Assembly: GCF_012295525.1 (NCBI RefSeq)
Contig: NZ_CP051167.1
Location: 372,001 to 436,000 of the forward strand
Reading direction: 5' to 3'
From: Oxynema aestuarii AP17
GTDB taxonomy: Bacteria; Cyanobacteriota; Cyanobacteriia; Cyanobacteriales; Laspinemataceae
Length of the DNA stretch: 64,000 nt
Within the stretch, counting starts at the first letter, position 1. Each line of letters opens with the position of its first letter. Position numbers and translations under genes: made by a program. Below are positions 1 through 7,841 of this stretch, one piece after another. The notes under the pieces are model-generated. The model ran no database searches. It saw only the letters and a program-made list of their open reading frames with translations, and was not told where the DNA came from.

Positions 1-650
1 CTACGATTGCCGGGACGGGCGATCGGGTGACGGCACTCGCGGTGAGCCAGCAGGGCGATCGCTTGCTAGTGGGGCGGGCGAGCGGCAAGATCGACAGTTT
101 TAAGCTGGAGAATTCCCCCGTTCTTGAGAATAAAAATTTTGTGAAAATCCGCACTTTTGACGGGAAGGGCGATCGAATTACGGCCCTGGCGACGACCCCG
201 GACGGTCGCACCCTACTCAGTAGCGATTGGCAGGGACGGATTAAACGGTGGGATCTTGCCAGTGGCGAAGCGTTATCCCTTCCGAGGGGAAGACTGGGGA
301 AAGTCTGGCATTTGTTCGACGACGATCGCGGCAGATCGATGGTGGCGAGCAGTTTTGACAATAAAATCGAACTGTGGAATCTCGAAACTGGGGAGATTGA
401 AACCACATTGCGCGATCGCGACGGGACGATTTGGGCGATCGCCGTCAGTCCCGACGGACAGACTTTAGTGAGTAGCAGTTGGGACGGACAGGTAAAACTC
501 TGGGATCTCGCCACTGGGGGACTGGTCAAAACCTTGGGCAACGAATTGGATGTCGTGACATCCCTGGCGTTCGGTCCCGACGGAAAGACGTTAGTCACGG
601 CCCTGTGGAACGGACGGGTCAAGTTGTGGCAACGGGGACGAGTAGAGTAG
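1..650 (+). CDS. WD40-repeat protein, C-terminal part; 5' end outside the window
   Basis: The reading frame is already open from base 3, and the residues before the first possible start at 27 (GTG) continue a WD40 blade, so the real start lies upstream. About five blades are visible, each with a [hydrophobic]-A-x-SPDG-x-T-L core and a closing LWDL or similar (RWDLASGE, LWNLETGE, LWDLATGG, LWQRGRVE). WD40 propellers are protein-interaction platforms. In cyanobacteria such tails often follow kinase, NB-ARC or caspase-like domains, but nothing N-terminal is visible here, so the function cannot be stated. The stop codon lies in one arm of an inverted repeat. Confidence 0.85.
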   Translation, partial: TIAGTGDRVTALAVSQQGDRLLVGRASGKIDSFKLENSPVLENKNFVKIRTFDGKGDRITALATTPDGRTLLSSDWQGRIKRWDLASGEALSLPRGRLGKVWHLFDDDRGRSMVASSFDNKIELWNLETGEIETTLRDRDGTIWAIAVSPDGQTLVSSSWDGQVKLWDLATGGLVKTLGNELDVVTSLAFGPDGKTLVTALWNGRVKLWQRGRVE

Positions 651-697
651 GGTTGGCGGAAGTATTGACGAGCAATTGAGAGGAAGGGCCAACCCTA
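648..697. repeat. Inverted repeat between convergent genes
   Basis: TAGGGTTGGC (648-657) is exactly complementary to GCCAACCCTA (688-697), with a 30-base loop. It begins at the stop codon of the WD40 gene and precedes the stop of the oppositely oriented holin-type gene. No T-run follows, so it is either a weak terminator or a dispersed palindrome. Similar elements recur at other gene ends in this window. Confidence 0.5.
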
Positions 698-725
698 GAG
701 GGCTTGATTAGCCGAATTAACCGAA

Positions 726-1085
726 TTAACTGATTTCCTGCTCGACTTGACCGACGAACTTACCAATTAAGCTAGAAACGAAGGACAGGACGATCGCGCC
801 GATCACGGCGGGGAAGAATCCGGCGATCGTGAATCCGGGGGTAAGATAGGCGACCAGTCCCAAGCTAATCCCGTTGACGACGAGCAAGAATAAGCCGAGG
901 GTCAAAACGGTGAGCGGTAGGGTAAACAGGACTAAAAGCGGTTTGACGACGGCGTTGACCAGTCCCATGACGATCGCGGCGATCGCGGCGGAAGACAAGC
1001 CCGCCAGTGTCATTCCCGGGACGATGTAGGCGGTAATCAGGAGGGAAACGGCGGCCCCCAACCAGGTCAGAATGAAGTTGAGCAT
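726..1085 (-). CDS. Phage holin family 4 / YvlD-type small membrane protein
   Basis: A 119-residue, almost entirely hydrophobic protein with about four membrane helices. It carries the features of the Phage_holin_4_2 (PF04020, YvlD) family: an N-terminal helix rich in L and I, a central GLVNAVVKPLL motif, and a TLPLTVLTLGLF stretch before the third helix. Despite the family name, these are chromosomal membrane proteins of unknown role in most bacteria, and no other phage gene is nearby. The length is typical. It is convergent with the WD40 gene. Confidence 0.85.
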   Translation of the reverse strand: MLNFILTWLGAAVSLLITAYIVPGMTLAGLSSAAIAAIVMGLVNAVVKPLLVLFTLPLTVLTLGLFLLVVNGISLGLVAYLTPGFTIAGFFPAVIGAIVLSFVSSLIGKFVGQVEQEIS

Positions 1086-1238
1086 GATTGTGGTTTAACT
1101 CTTTCGATCTCGGTATCAATTTTTATGTTAGCGAGAGGAAGGGGGGAGACGGACAGGGGGAAAACCGTTCCGGGATGGCGAAACTCCCTAAAATAACATC
1201 AAATAACATCAAAAGTGATTTGTAAGGGATGGAAGACC

Positions 1239-1778
1239 ATGAAAAAGCGCGAGTTTTTCCAGGCGATCGCCTCCAAGGGCCTGTGGTGGGCGATCGCGCT
1301 GCTGTGGGTCGCGGCGATCGTTGGCTTATTTCCCACCCCCGTGTTGGCGCAAGCGACGAAATATTATCCTCCACCGCTTTCTTACAGTCACGCCCAACTG
1401 TCGGGTCAAGATTTTTCGGGAAAACAACTGTATTCGGCAGAATTTGCCAATGCTAATTTAGAATTTGCCAATTTTAGGGACGCGGACGCTCAAGGGGCAA
1501 TTTTCAGCGCGGCGAATTTAATTGGGGTGAATTTTCACGGCGCTAATTTAACCAATGCCATGTTAGATCAAGCGGACTTGACCGAGGCCGATCTCGGCGA
1601 TGCGGTGTTGGTGGAGACGATTTTACTGGGGTCGTTGTTTGAAGATACCCAAATTGAAGGGGCGGATTTCACCGATGCCTTGTTAGATGGGGCGCAACTG
1701 CGGCAATTGTGCGCGATCGCCTCCGGGGTCAATTCGCAAACGGGGGTGGAAACCCGGTATTCTCTCGGTTGTCGTTGA
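1239..1778 (+). CDS. Exported pentapeptide-repeat protein, probably thylakoid-lumenal
   Basis: I place the start at the ATG at 1239, giving 179 aa. An AAGGGA ribosome site at about 1224-1229 is well spaced for it, whereas a GTG at 1215 only adds eight residues ahead of the signal peptide. The N terminus (KKREFF, then a hydrophobic segment ending PVLAQA) is a Sec-type signal peptide. The mature part has tandem A(D/N)LxX pentapeptides (NANLEFANF, AANLIGVNF, ANLTNAML, ADLTEADL, ADFTDALL), which fold as a quadrilateral beta-helix, and a Cys pair near the end (RQLC, LGCR). Similar exported pentapeptide proteins of cyanobacteria and chloroplasts sit in the thylakoid lumen. The role is unknown. Confidence 0.85.
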   Translation: MKKREFFQAIASKGLWWAIALLWVAAIVGLFPTPVLAQATKYYPPPLSYSHAQLSGQDFSGKQLYSAEFANANLEFANFRDADAQGAIFSAANLIGVNFHGANLTNAMLDQADLTEADLGDAVLVETILLGSLFEDTQIEGADFTDALLDGAQLRQLCAIASGVNSQTGVETRYSLGCR

Positions 1779-1877
1779 GTGGGTGCGCGAGGGGCGACGG
1801 GACTGCTAGGCTAGACATAGGCACTTTAGCGGATTGGATCGAGCCAATCCCGACGTTGATTAAATTCGAGGAGAACT

Positions 1878-2105
1878 GTGTCACATACGATTGTTACCAA
1901 TGTTTGTGAAGGCGTTGCCGACTGTGTAGATGCGTGTCCGGTGGCGTGCATTCATCCCGGTCCGGGAAAGAATAGCAAGGGGACGGATTGGTATTGGATC
2001 GACTTTGCAACCTGCATTGACTGCGGTATTTGCTTGCAAGTTTGTCCGGTGGAAGGGGCGATCGTTGCCGACGAGAGACCGGAGTTACAACAAACCCCGC
2101 AATAG
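1878..2105 (+). CDS. Bacterial-type two-cluster ferredoxin
   Basis: A 75-residue protein with GTG start preceded by GAGGAG at 1868-1873. C46, C49, C52 and C56-P form a canonical CxxCxxCxxxCP motif for a [4Fe-4S] cluster. C10, C16 and C20-P, plus C24, form a second, less regular set that could hold a [3Fe-4S] or [4Fe-4S] cluster, as in 7Fe/8Fe ferredoxins. It is a soluble one-electron carrier. It is not PsaC, which has two regular motifs and about 81 residues. Its redox partner is not evident, because the neighbours (pentapeptide and TPR proteins) are unrelated. Confidence 0.9.
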   Translation: MSHTIVTNVCEGVADCVDACPVACIHPGPGKNSKGTDWYWIDFATCIDCGICLQVCPVEGAIVADERPELQQTPQ

Positions 2106-2343
2106 GGGAGATCTCGACCGATCGGAGTCGAGAGGGGTGCGATCGCGGTCGGCTGAGCACGGCGCGATCGCCTAAAGTGTTGGTTCTCAATGGGCGTCTA
2201 ATGTTGGGGTCTCCTCTACGGGTTGACATTTGGCAAGGAAACCCGGGCGATCGCCGAGCTTCGCTGCGATCGATCTATAATGCTCTACGCTACAACGGGC
2301 GATCGCGATTTCATTTCTCAATTGGATTTTATAGAGGTGCCAG

Positions 2344-3501
2344 ATGTTCCAACGAGTTTGGCAGTGGTTTTCAGGGAGATTTACAACCCTTTTCGGTTCG
2401 TCAACGACGCCATCGACCGATCGGCCCATCGCCGCCAAACCGGAACCACTTGACAAAACCCAATACGAACATTATTTTTTACAATTGCTCGACGGCGTAG
2501 ATCGCGGTTGGGAAGGGGTTAAGATTTACCGATTTTTCGAGGCGTTGAGCGATCGCGCCACCCTGTCCGATTGGGAAAGTTGGTTGCGTCGTTTTGGGGA
2601 CGAACGGCTCGCGAACGAGGGTTCCCATGGCGAATTAGCCCGTCGCTTATTGCGTTTGAGCGATCGCAGCCACTCCGTGGACGATTTACAGACAATTCGG
2701 GCGATCGCCCGCGAAATTGGCGCCCAGTTAGAAGGGCGCGCGGTTCCCGCCGAGAGTCCCCCGCAACCGCAATCGCAACCGCAACCCGAACCCACACCGC
2801 AATCGGAAGCGATCGATAGCGATTTTTGGCGAGACGACCGTCCCGCGACGATCGCCGCACTCGATCGCCAAGCGCTGGAAGTGGAATTCAATCGAGCCAG
2901 CGATCGCCTGCACGCCGGAGCATTTGAAGAAGCCGTAAGTGCTTTCGACCGCGTGTTAGAAGCCGATCCGAACCACGATCGCGCTTGGTTGGAACGCGGC
3001 GTCGCTTTGGCAAATTTAGGCCAACTCAAAGGTGCGATCGCCTCTTACGACCGGGCGATCGCTTTAAATCCGAGTGCGGCCCCGGCGTGGTCCCATCGCG
3101 GCGATGCGTTCTACGACTGCGGCGACATCGAAGCGGCGATCGCCTCGTGGGACCGGGCCTTGGAACTCAAACCGCAAGATGCAGAAACTTGGTATAATAA
3201 GGGACTGGCCCTCGGTCGTAATTTAGGGCGATGGCAAGAGGCGATCGCCGCTTGGGATCGGTCTTTGGAATTTCAACCGGACGATTTTGAAACCTGGTTT
3301 TATCGAGGCGTAGGTTTTGGCGCCTTGAAGCAGTGGGAACAAGCGCTGACGAGTTGGGAAAAAACCCTCGAACTCAAGCCCGATTTTCGCGATGCCTGGA
3401 TTAACAAAGGTACGGCGTTGCAGCATTTGGGACGTTACAACGAGGCGATCGAAGCCAACAATCGTGCGATGGAATTACAATCTAATGCCGTTTCCGAGTA
3501 A
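2344..3501 (+). CDS. TPR-repeat protein with Pro/Gln-rich linker
   Basis: 385 aa, ATG preceded by an AGAGGTG site. The N-terminal third (about 1-130) is helical and unrecognised. A Pro/Gln-rich linker (PPQPQSQPQPEP) follows at about 140-155. From about residue 180 to the end there are five or six tetratricopeptide repeats with the usual W-x-x-x-G-x-A-L-x-x-L-G and AIA-x-(Y/W)-DRA-(I/L)-x-L-x-P pattern. TPRs scaffold protein complexes. No signal peptide or membrane helix is seen, so it is probably cytosolic. The partner is unknown. Confidence 0.85.
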   Translation: MFQRVWQWFSGRFTTLFGSSTTPSTDRPIAAKPEPLDKTQYEHYFLQLLDGVDRGWEGVKIYRFFEALSDRATLSDWESWLRRFGDERLANEGSHGELARRLLRLSDRSHSVDDLQTIRAIAREIGAQLEGRAVPAESPPQPQSQPQPEPTPQSEAIDSDFWRDDRPATIAALDRQALEVEFNRASDRLHAGAFEEAVSAFDRVLEADPNHDRAWLERGVALANLGQLKGAIASYDRAIALNPSAAPAWSHRGDAFYDCGDIEAAIASWDRALELKPQDAETWYNKGLALGRNLGRWQEAIAAWDRSLEFQPDDFETWFYRGVGFGALKQWEQALTSWEKTLELKPDFRDAWINKGTALQHLGRYNEAIEANNRAMELQSNAVSE

Positions 3502-3784
3502 CTGTGCGAGTACAGATCGAGTCGCCGTAAGGGGTTGAGCATTTAAATTGGGCGATCGAGAGCGATCGACACGTTCGCATTCCCAGCAAGCCGAACGGTC
3601 TTCCCTATCTCAAGTGCAAACAGCTTACCTCATCAATTGGCAAAATCAAAAAAATTAAATTGATAATTGGCACATCGGCTTCACGGAAGGGAAATCTAGA
3701 ATAAAGCTCGCTTTTTTTAAGCGCTGGGGGGGACGAGTCAATTGCTAATTTCCAAACCTTCGAGATCCCCGGAGATCCTGCACC

Positions 3785-5404
3785 GTGAAGCCGATTTATT
3801 TCTTTCCAAAAAGTAAAACTTGGTCTAACCTTTCCGTTCGTAGTAAGGGAACTATTATTATTGCGATTCCCACCACTTGCCTGATGATTACTGTATTTTC
3901 TTTTAGTTGGCTCAAAAGAAATGCCGATCTCGCTCAAGCCTATGTAGAGCATACCCAACACGTTCGTATTGAAGCGAACCAACTACTCACCAACTTAGTC
4001 GATGCCGAAACCGGGGTTCGCGGCTATGAAATCACCCAACAGTTACAGTTTCTCGAACCGTACAAAACCAGCATTGTTACGATTCCAGAAACCTTATACA
4101 CCTTGGAAAACCTCGTCAGCGACAACCCCCGACAAACTAAACAGTTAACTCAAGTCAGGGAAATTGCCGACCAAACGATGGAGTTTTTGCGTCATAAGCT
4201 TTATCGCTTAGATGCGGGAACGGACGAACCCCTTGACGAACAAGAAATCAAGCGGTTCATGATTCAAGGCAAAAGTTTGATGGATCGAGCGCGGGTTGAA
4301 ATTAAGATTTTTGTTAGTGAAGAAGAACGACTTCTCGAACTCAGACAAGAACGATCGCAATCTCAACATGAGTTTCTCGAAAAAGCACTCTGGTTTGAAT
4401 CGATTATCGGTTTAGTAAGTGGTTTAATCGCTGTTTACTTGTTTAATCAACTCGATCGCGAATTGAAAAATCGAGAAAATCGACTGCAAGACCATGCAAT
4501 TTTAGCTAAAAAGCAAGCCAAAGAATTAGAAGAAACTCTCGAAAAGCTGCGTCAAACTCAAGCCAATCTCATTCAGAATGAAAAAATGTCCAGCTTGGGG
4601 CAATTAGTAGCTGGAATTGCTCACGAAATTAACAATCCGGTCAATTTCATTCACGGAAACTTACAGTATATCCGTCAGACAATCGAACCATTGATCGAGA
4701 TTGTACGAGAGTATGAAAAGACCGATGCCATGTCTACAGAAATTCGCAATCGCGTCGATGAATTAGATTTAGAATTCATCGCTGAAGATTGTCCTAAGGT
4801 TTTAAAATCGATGCGATCGGGTAGCGAACGAATCCGAGATATTGTCCAATCTTTACGCAGTTTTTCTCGTCTCGACGAGTCCGAGAAAAAAGCAGTTTAC
4901 TTACACGACGGCATTCAAGATAGCCTCATGCTTTTAAATCATCGACTAGATGGGATTGAGGTGATTAAAAATTACCAAGAACTCCCGAAAGTCGAATGTT
5001 ATGCAGGGGAACTCAATCAAGTCTTTATTAATATTTTGAGCAACGCGATCGATGCTGTTGAAGCCATCGCTCCACCGCGCAAAATAGAAATTTCAACCCA
5101 AACGGAGATAACTCATTCGGAGCAAGAAGCAAGAATTTCGATCGAAATTCGCGATAATGGTATGGGAATTCCGGAGGAAATTAAAGATAAAGTTTTCGAT
5201 CCATTTTTCACGAATAAACCGATCGGTCAAGGCACCGGATTGGGATTGTCGGTGAGTTATCAAATTATGCAAAAACACAATGGGACTTTATCTATTGACT
5301 CGAAACTAGGGATGGGAACCACGGTAAAATTGACGATTCCGGTTTCTTTTTGTGGGTTGACACCGGGTAATATCAGATCGATTGAGGTAGGGCGATCGCG
5401 GTGA
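3785..5404 (+). CDS. Membrane sensor histidine kinase with CHASE3 domain
   Basis: 539 aa, GTG start. Transmembrane helix about 22-43, then a CHASE3 sensor domain (about 50-200, with the family's LVDAETGVRGYEITQ signature), a second helix about 203-221, and a coiled coil. The phospho-acceptor is H280 in LVAGIAHEINNPVNFIHGNL. An HATPase_c domain follows with N box (NQVFINILSNAIDAVE), G1 (DNGMGIP), F and G2 (DPFFTNKP, GTGLGLS) all intact. It should autophosphorylate in response to an unknown periplasmic signal. No response regulator is adjacent, so it is an orphan. Its kinase core closely resembles the soluble kinase at 36343-37314. Confidence 0.92.
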   Translation: MKPIYFFPKSKTWSNLSVRSKGTIIIAIPTTCLMITVFSFSWLKRNADLAQAYVEHTQHVRIEANQLLTNLVDAETGVRGYEITQQLQFLEPYKTSIVTIPETLYTLENLVSDNPRQTKQLTQVREIADQTMEFLRHKLYRLDAGTDEPLDEQEIKRFMIQGKSLMDRARVEIKIFVSEEERLLELRQERSQSQHEFLEKALWFESIIGLVSGLIAVYLFNQLDRELKNRENRLQDHAILAKKQAKELEETLEKLRQTQANLIQNEKMSSLGQLVAGIAHEINNPVNFIHGNLQYIRQTIEPLIEIVREYEKTDAMSTEIRNRVDELDLEFIAEDCPKVLKSMRSGSERIRDIVQSLRSFSRLDESEKKAVYLHDGIQDSLMLLNHRLDGIEVIKNYQELPKVECYAGELNQVFINILSNAIDAVEAIAPPRKIEISTQTEITHSEQEARISIEIRDNGMGIPEEIKDKVFDPFFTNKPIGQGTGLGLSVSYQIMQKHNGTLSIDSKLGMGTTVKLTIPVSFCGLTPGNIRSIEVGRSR

Positions 5405-5523
5405 AGGGAAGGAAATCGCCGAACCTTTGCGAACAGTAAATAAAAAGCGATATTTGGAGGGAACTTAAAGCCGTCGTTTCATTGAGCAATATTTCGCTTC
5501 AATATTGAACCTCATTTCCTCTC

Positions 5524-6840
5524 TCAAAATTCAAAAATAAAAATCAGATTGAGCGTCCACTCATTCCCGTCGCGAAGAATTTCAATTTTACGGATAAATT
5601 CACGGAAGTAAAAACGGCGTTCCGCTTCCGATAAATCCTGCCAAAATTGAGGGATAGACACCGCTTGAGCCGTTTCGCGCAAGTTGACCGGAGGTAACTC
5701 GGCGAGTTGACCTTGGAGTTGGGAGATTTCCGTCCGCAATTTGTAGGCGCGCAATTCCTCGGTTTCGCGATCGAGAATCCCTTGGGCGCACAAATGGGGG
5801 AGGCGATCGAGAATTCCTTGTTTGTCGGCGATCGCCCCCGTTAATTGTTGTTTGAAACTCCCTAAATCCGGCATTTCGAGGGCCGCGACCGCCCGGGGAA
5901 GGTCTTGACAAATTCGCTCGATCGTGGATTGCAGCACGCGATCGTAAGCGATCGCCTTACACTTCGGTTGGCGCGGGCATCGGTGCGGACGCAAGTATAA
6001 ATATTCCCCCGGTTTTTGGCGGCGGGTCACCCGGGTAACCGTGGTGGGAGACTCACATTCCCCACAGACGACCAACCCCGCCAGAGAACGGGGCGCGCTG
6101 GCGGTTCGCGGCGGGAGGCGGCGGTTGCGGCGCAGCAGGCGATCGACTTGGGCGGCTTCTTCGCGTGAGATAATCGGGACGTGGGTATTGGCGATCGTTT
6201 CGCCGTTTTTGTACGCCAAATCGCCGCGATAGGCGGGATTGGTCAACCAGCGCCGTCCGGTGGTCGCCGAGATTTTTTTATTATATTTGCGATCGATGTA
6301 GCGCACGGCGCCGCGCAAGGACCCGTACAAGAGGAAGCGTTCGACGAAATCTTTGACGACGATCGCCGCCGAGCGATCGACGGCGTAACGGTCTTTTCCG
6401 CGACGGTATCCGTAAGGCGCTTTTCCCGGTGGGGGTAAGGCTTTGATGCGATTGCGGGCGTGTCCTTTGCGAATTTGGCGACTGCGTTGGCGCTGCTGCA
6501 GTTCGCCGAGGAGTTGCAACAGGTCGCCTCGGGTCACCGGGGAGGTTGGTGCGTCAGTTTGTGAGGGCATCGGTTTCGATTCGATCGCCACGATCGCCGT
6601 TCCCAGGGCTTCGAGTTCGGCGAGGCGATCGCACACCTCGCGCACGGAATCGCCGAATTCTTCCAACCGACGCACTAACAAGTAATCTGGCGGATGTTGG
6701 CGCGCCGTTTCTAACAGTTGTTCCAGTTCGGCGCGATCGCCTAAATCTCGATAAACGCGATCGATTTCCCATCCCCAAATATCCGGATCCGGGGAGGATT
6801 CTAAAAGCGGATCGCTATAGATATAGGCAATAATTTTCAT
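5524..6840 (-). CDS. Serine-recombinase-family protein with degenerate catalytic site
   Basis: 438 aa with large-serine-recombinase architecture: a short resolvase-like N domain (1-90), a Recombinase (PF07508-type) domain (about 120-230, with APYGYRRG and WLTNPAYRGDLAYK), a zinc ribbon (CGEC and CPRQPKC, about 260-300), and a coiled C terminus. Ser9 in YIYSDP can be aligned with the nucleophile. The residues corresponding to the active-site arginines are changed: the Arg two residues before Ser is Ile7, and the usual LDRLGR reads LEEFGD (59-64), so both arginines become acidic. Normal DNA inversion or excision activity is therefore doubtful. It may be a structural or regulatory DNA-binding relative of XisF-type proteins. 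No attachment site or mobile element is visible beside it. Confidence 0.8.
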   Translation of the reverse strand: MKIIAYIYSDPLLESSPDPDIWGWEIDRVYRDLGDRAELEQLLETARQHPPDYLLVRRLEEFGDSVREVCDRLAELEALGTAIVAIESKPMPSQTDAPTSPVTRGDLLQLLGELQQRQRSRQIRKGHARNRIKALPPPGKAPYGYRRGKDRYAVDRSAAIVVKDFVERFLLYGSLRGAVRYIDRKYNKKISATTGRRWLTNPAYRGDLAYKNGETIANTHVPIISREEAAQVDRLLRRNRRLPPRTASAPRSLAGLVVCGECESPTTVTRVTRRQKPGEYLYLRPHRCPRQPKCKAIAYDRVLQSTIERICQDLPRAVAALEMPDLGSFKQQLTGAIADKQGILDRLPHLCAQGILDRETEELRAYKLRTEISQLQGQLAELPPVNLRETAQAVSIPQFWQDLSEAERRFYFREFIRKIEILRDGNEWTLNLIFIFEF

Positions 6841-6897
6841 AGTTGCACTGGCGGCGATCGAGTTCGTCTCAATCCCTCGACATCCCCTTAAATTCCC

Positions 6898-7263
6898 TTA
6901 CGAACGTTGACTCAGTTCGACAACATTTCCATCCGGGTCTCGTGTAAATAAGGCGGCGCGACCGGAAGCACTCATCTGCACTTCATATCCCGCTTCGACC
7001 AGTTTCTGTTTCGCCGCTTCCACGTCCGCCACACAGAAGGCTACATGAGCATTGCGTCCCCACTTTTCCCGATGGTTCAACTCCGTATGGGCTTGAGAAT
7101 CGACGATTAAATGCAGTTGAAACGAACCGATTTGATACCAGACTCCCGGAAATTTTAAAACTCGCTCGACTTTCGGCAACCCTAAAATATTGGAATAAAA
7201 ATTTTCGGCGCGATCGAGATCGGAAACGAGTAAAGCGGTATGCAGATATTCAGTGATTTCCAT
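6898..7263 (-). CDS. VOC (glyoxalase/bleomycin-resistance fold) protein
   Basis: 121 aa from the ATG at 7263 (MEITEYLHTALLVSDLDRAENFYSNILGL). An upstream start would add 19 residues of non-family sequence. The halves show the paired beta-alpha-beta-beta-beta modules of the vicinal oxygen chelate superfamily: LVSDLDRAENFY and AFCVADVEAAKQKL, and the closing FTRDPDGNVVEL. H9 (TALLV side), H45-region and E near the end are plausible metal ligands. The substrate cannot be assigned; members include glyoxalase I, dioxygenases and resistance proteins. Confidence 0.85.
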   Translation of the reverse strand: MEITEYLHTALLVSDLDRAENFYSNILGLPKVERVLKFPGVWYQIGSFQLHLIVDSQAHTELNHREKWGRNAHVAFCVADVEAAKQKLVEAGYEVQMSASGRAALFTRDPDGNVVELSQRS

Positions 7264-7328
7264 GATGCTTATCGAGAAATGACCGGATAATTTAACTCCA
7301 CGAGGGGCAAGTCTCTTCAAGTCACCCG

Positions 7329-7372
7329 TTTTAAGGGAGATTTAGGGGGATTTAGGGGGATTTAGGGCGATG
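7329..7372. repeat. GGGGGATTTA direct repeats
   Basis: Downstream of the cytochrome c6/upstream of the VOC intergenic stretch there are about three tandem copies of a 10-base unit GGGGATTTAG. The sequence is one half of the palindromic element seen at 27362-27403 (CCCCCTAAATCCCCC) and related to the one inside tnpB at 42101-42142, so it probably belongs to one dispersed repeat family. Confidence 0.5.
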
Positions 7373-7407
7373 CTCCATCATTGGATGGAGAAACACGAGA
7401 TCGATGA

Positions 7408-7767
7408 CTATTTCCAGTCTCGTTCGGCTTGGGAAAGGACGTAAGCGGAAACAGTTTCTATCTGTTCGGAACTCAACCGATCGCCATAAGCAGGCATGGG
7501 ATTTTTTCCTTCTTTAACTTTACGGGCGATCGCTTCTAAAGAATCTAAATGATGTCGCTTTAGGGTATTTTTTCGCAAGTTCTTTCCCCGGCGAATAATG
7601 TTGCCGCCATTGGGATGACATCCGGCACAATTGGCCTCAAAAAGTTTGGCTCCATTGACGGAATTGCTCGTAGCATCGGCAGCAATAGCAGGTAAGCTAC
7701 CACTCCATATTAAGAGGATTGCCGCGATCGCGATTGCCCAACTTTTCCAATGTTTATAATGGCTCAT
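7408..7767 (-). CDS. petJ: Cytochrome c6 (cytochrome c553)
   Basis: 119 aa. A Sec signal peptide (K-rich start, then AIAIAAILLIWSGSLPAIAA, cleavage near residue 30) directs it to the thylakoid lumen. Heme is attached at C47 and C50 with H51 as axial ligand (CAGCH). M91 in NPMPAYG is the second ligand. The C-terminal helix (IETVSAYVLSQAERDW) is typical. It carries electrons from cytochrome b6f to photosystem I or the terminal oxidase, as an alternative to plastocyanin. The interhelix segment is slightly basic (RRGKNLRKNTLKRHH). The mature length matches the family. Confidence 0.95.
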   Translation of the reverse strand: MSHYKHWKSWAIAIAAILLIWSGSLPAIAADATSNSVNGAKLFEANCAGCHPNGGNIIRRGKNLRKNTLKRHHLDSLEAIARKVKEGKNPMPAYGDRLSSEQIETVSAYVLSQAERDWK

Positions 7768-7841
7768 GTTTGTACTCTGTAACTTTTATCGAGATCGATT
7801 TTAAAGGGTTATCAAACCTTCTCAAAATGGTCGTAAAACTT

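Noticed and set aside
726-1085. Phage remnant suggested by the holin-family protein
   Set aside because: No other phage genes are present, and this family is mostly chromosomal despite its name.
5524-6840. Complete integrative element around the recombinase-like gene
   Set aside because: No att-like direct repeats, no excision partner and no cargo genes are next to it. Neighbours are ordinary chromosomal genes.
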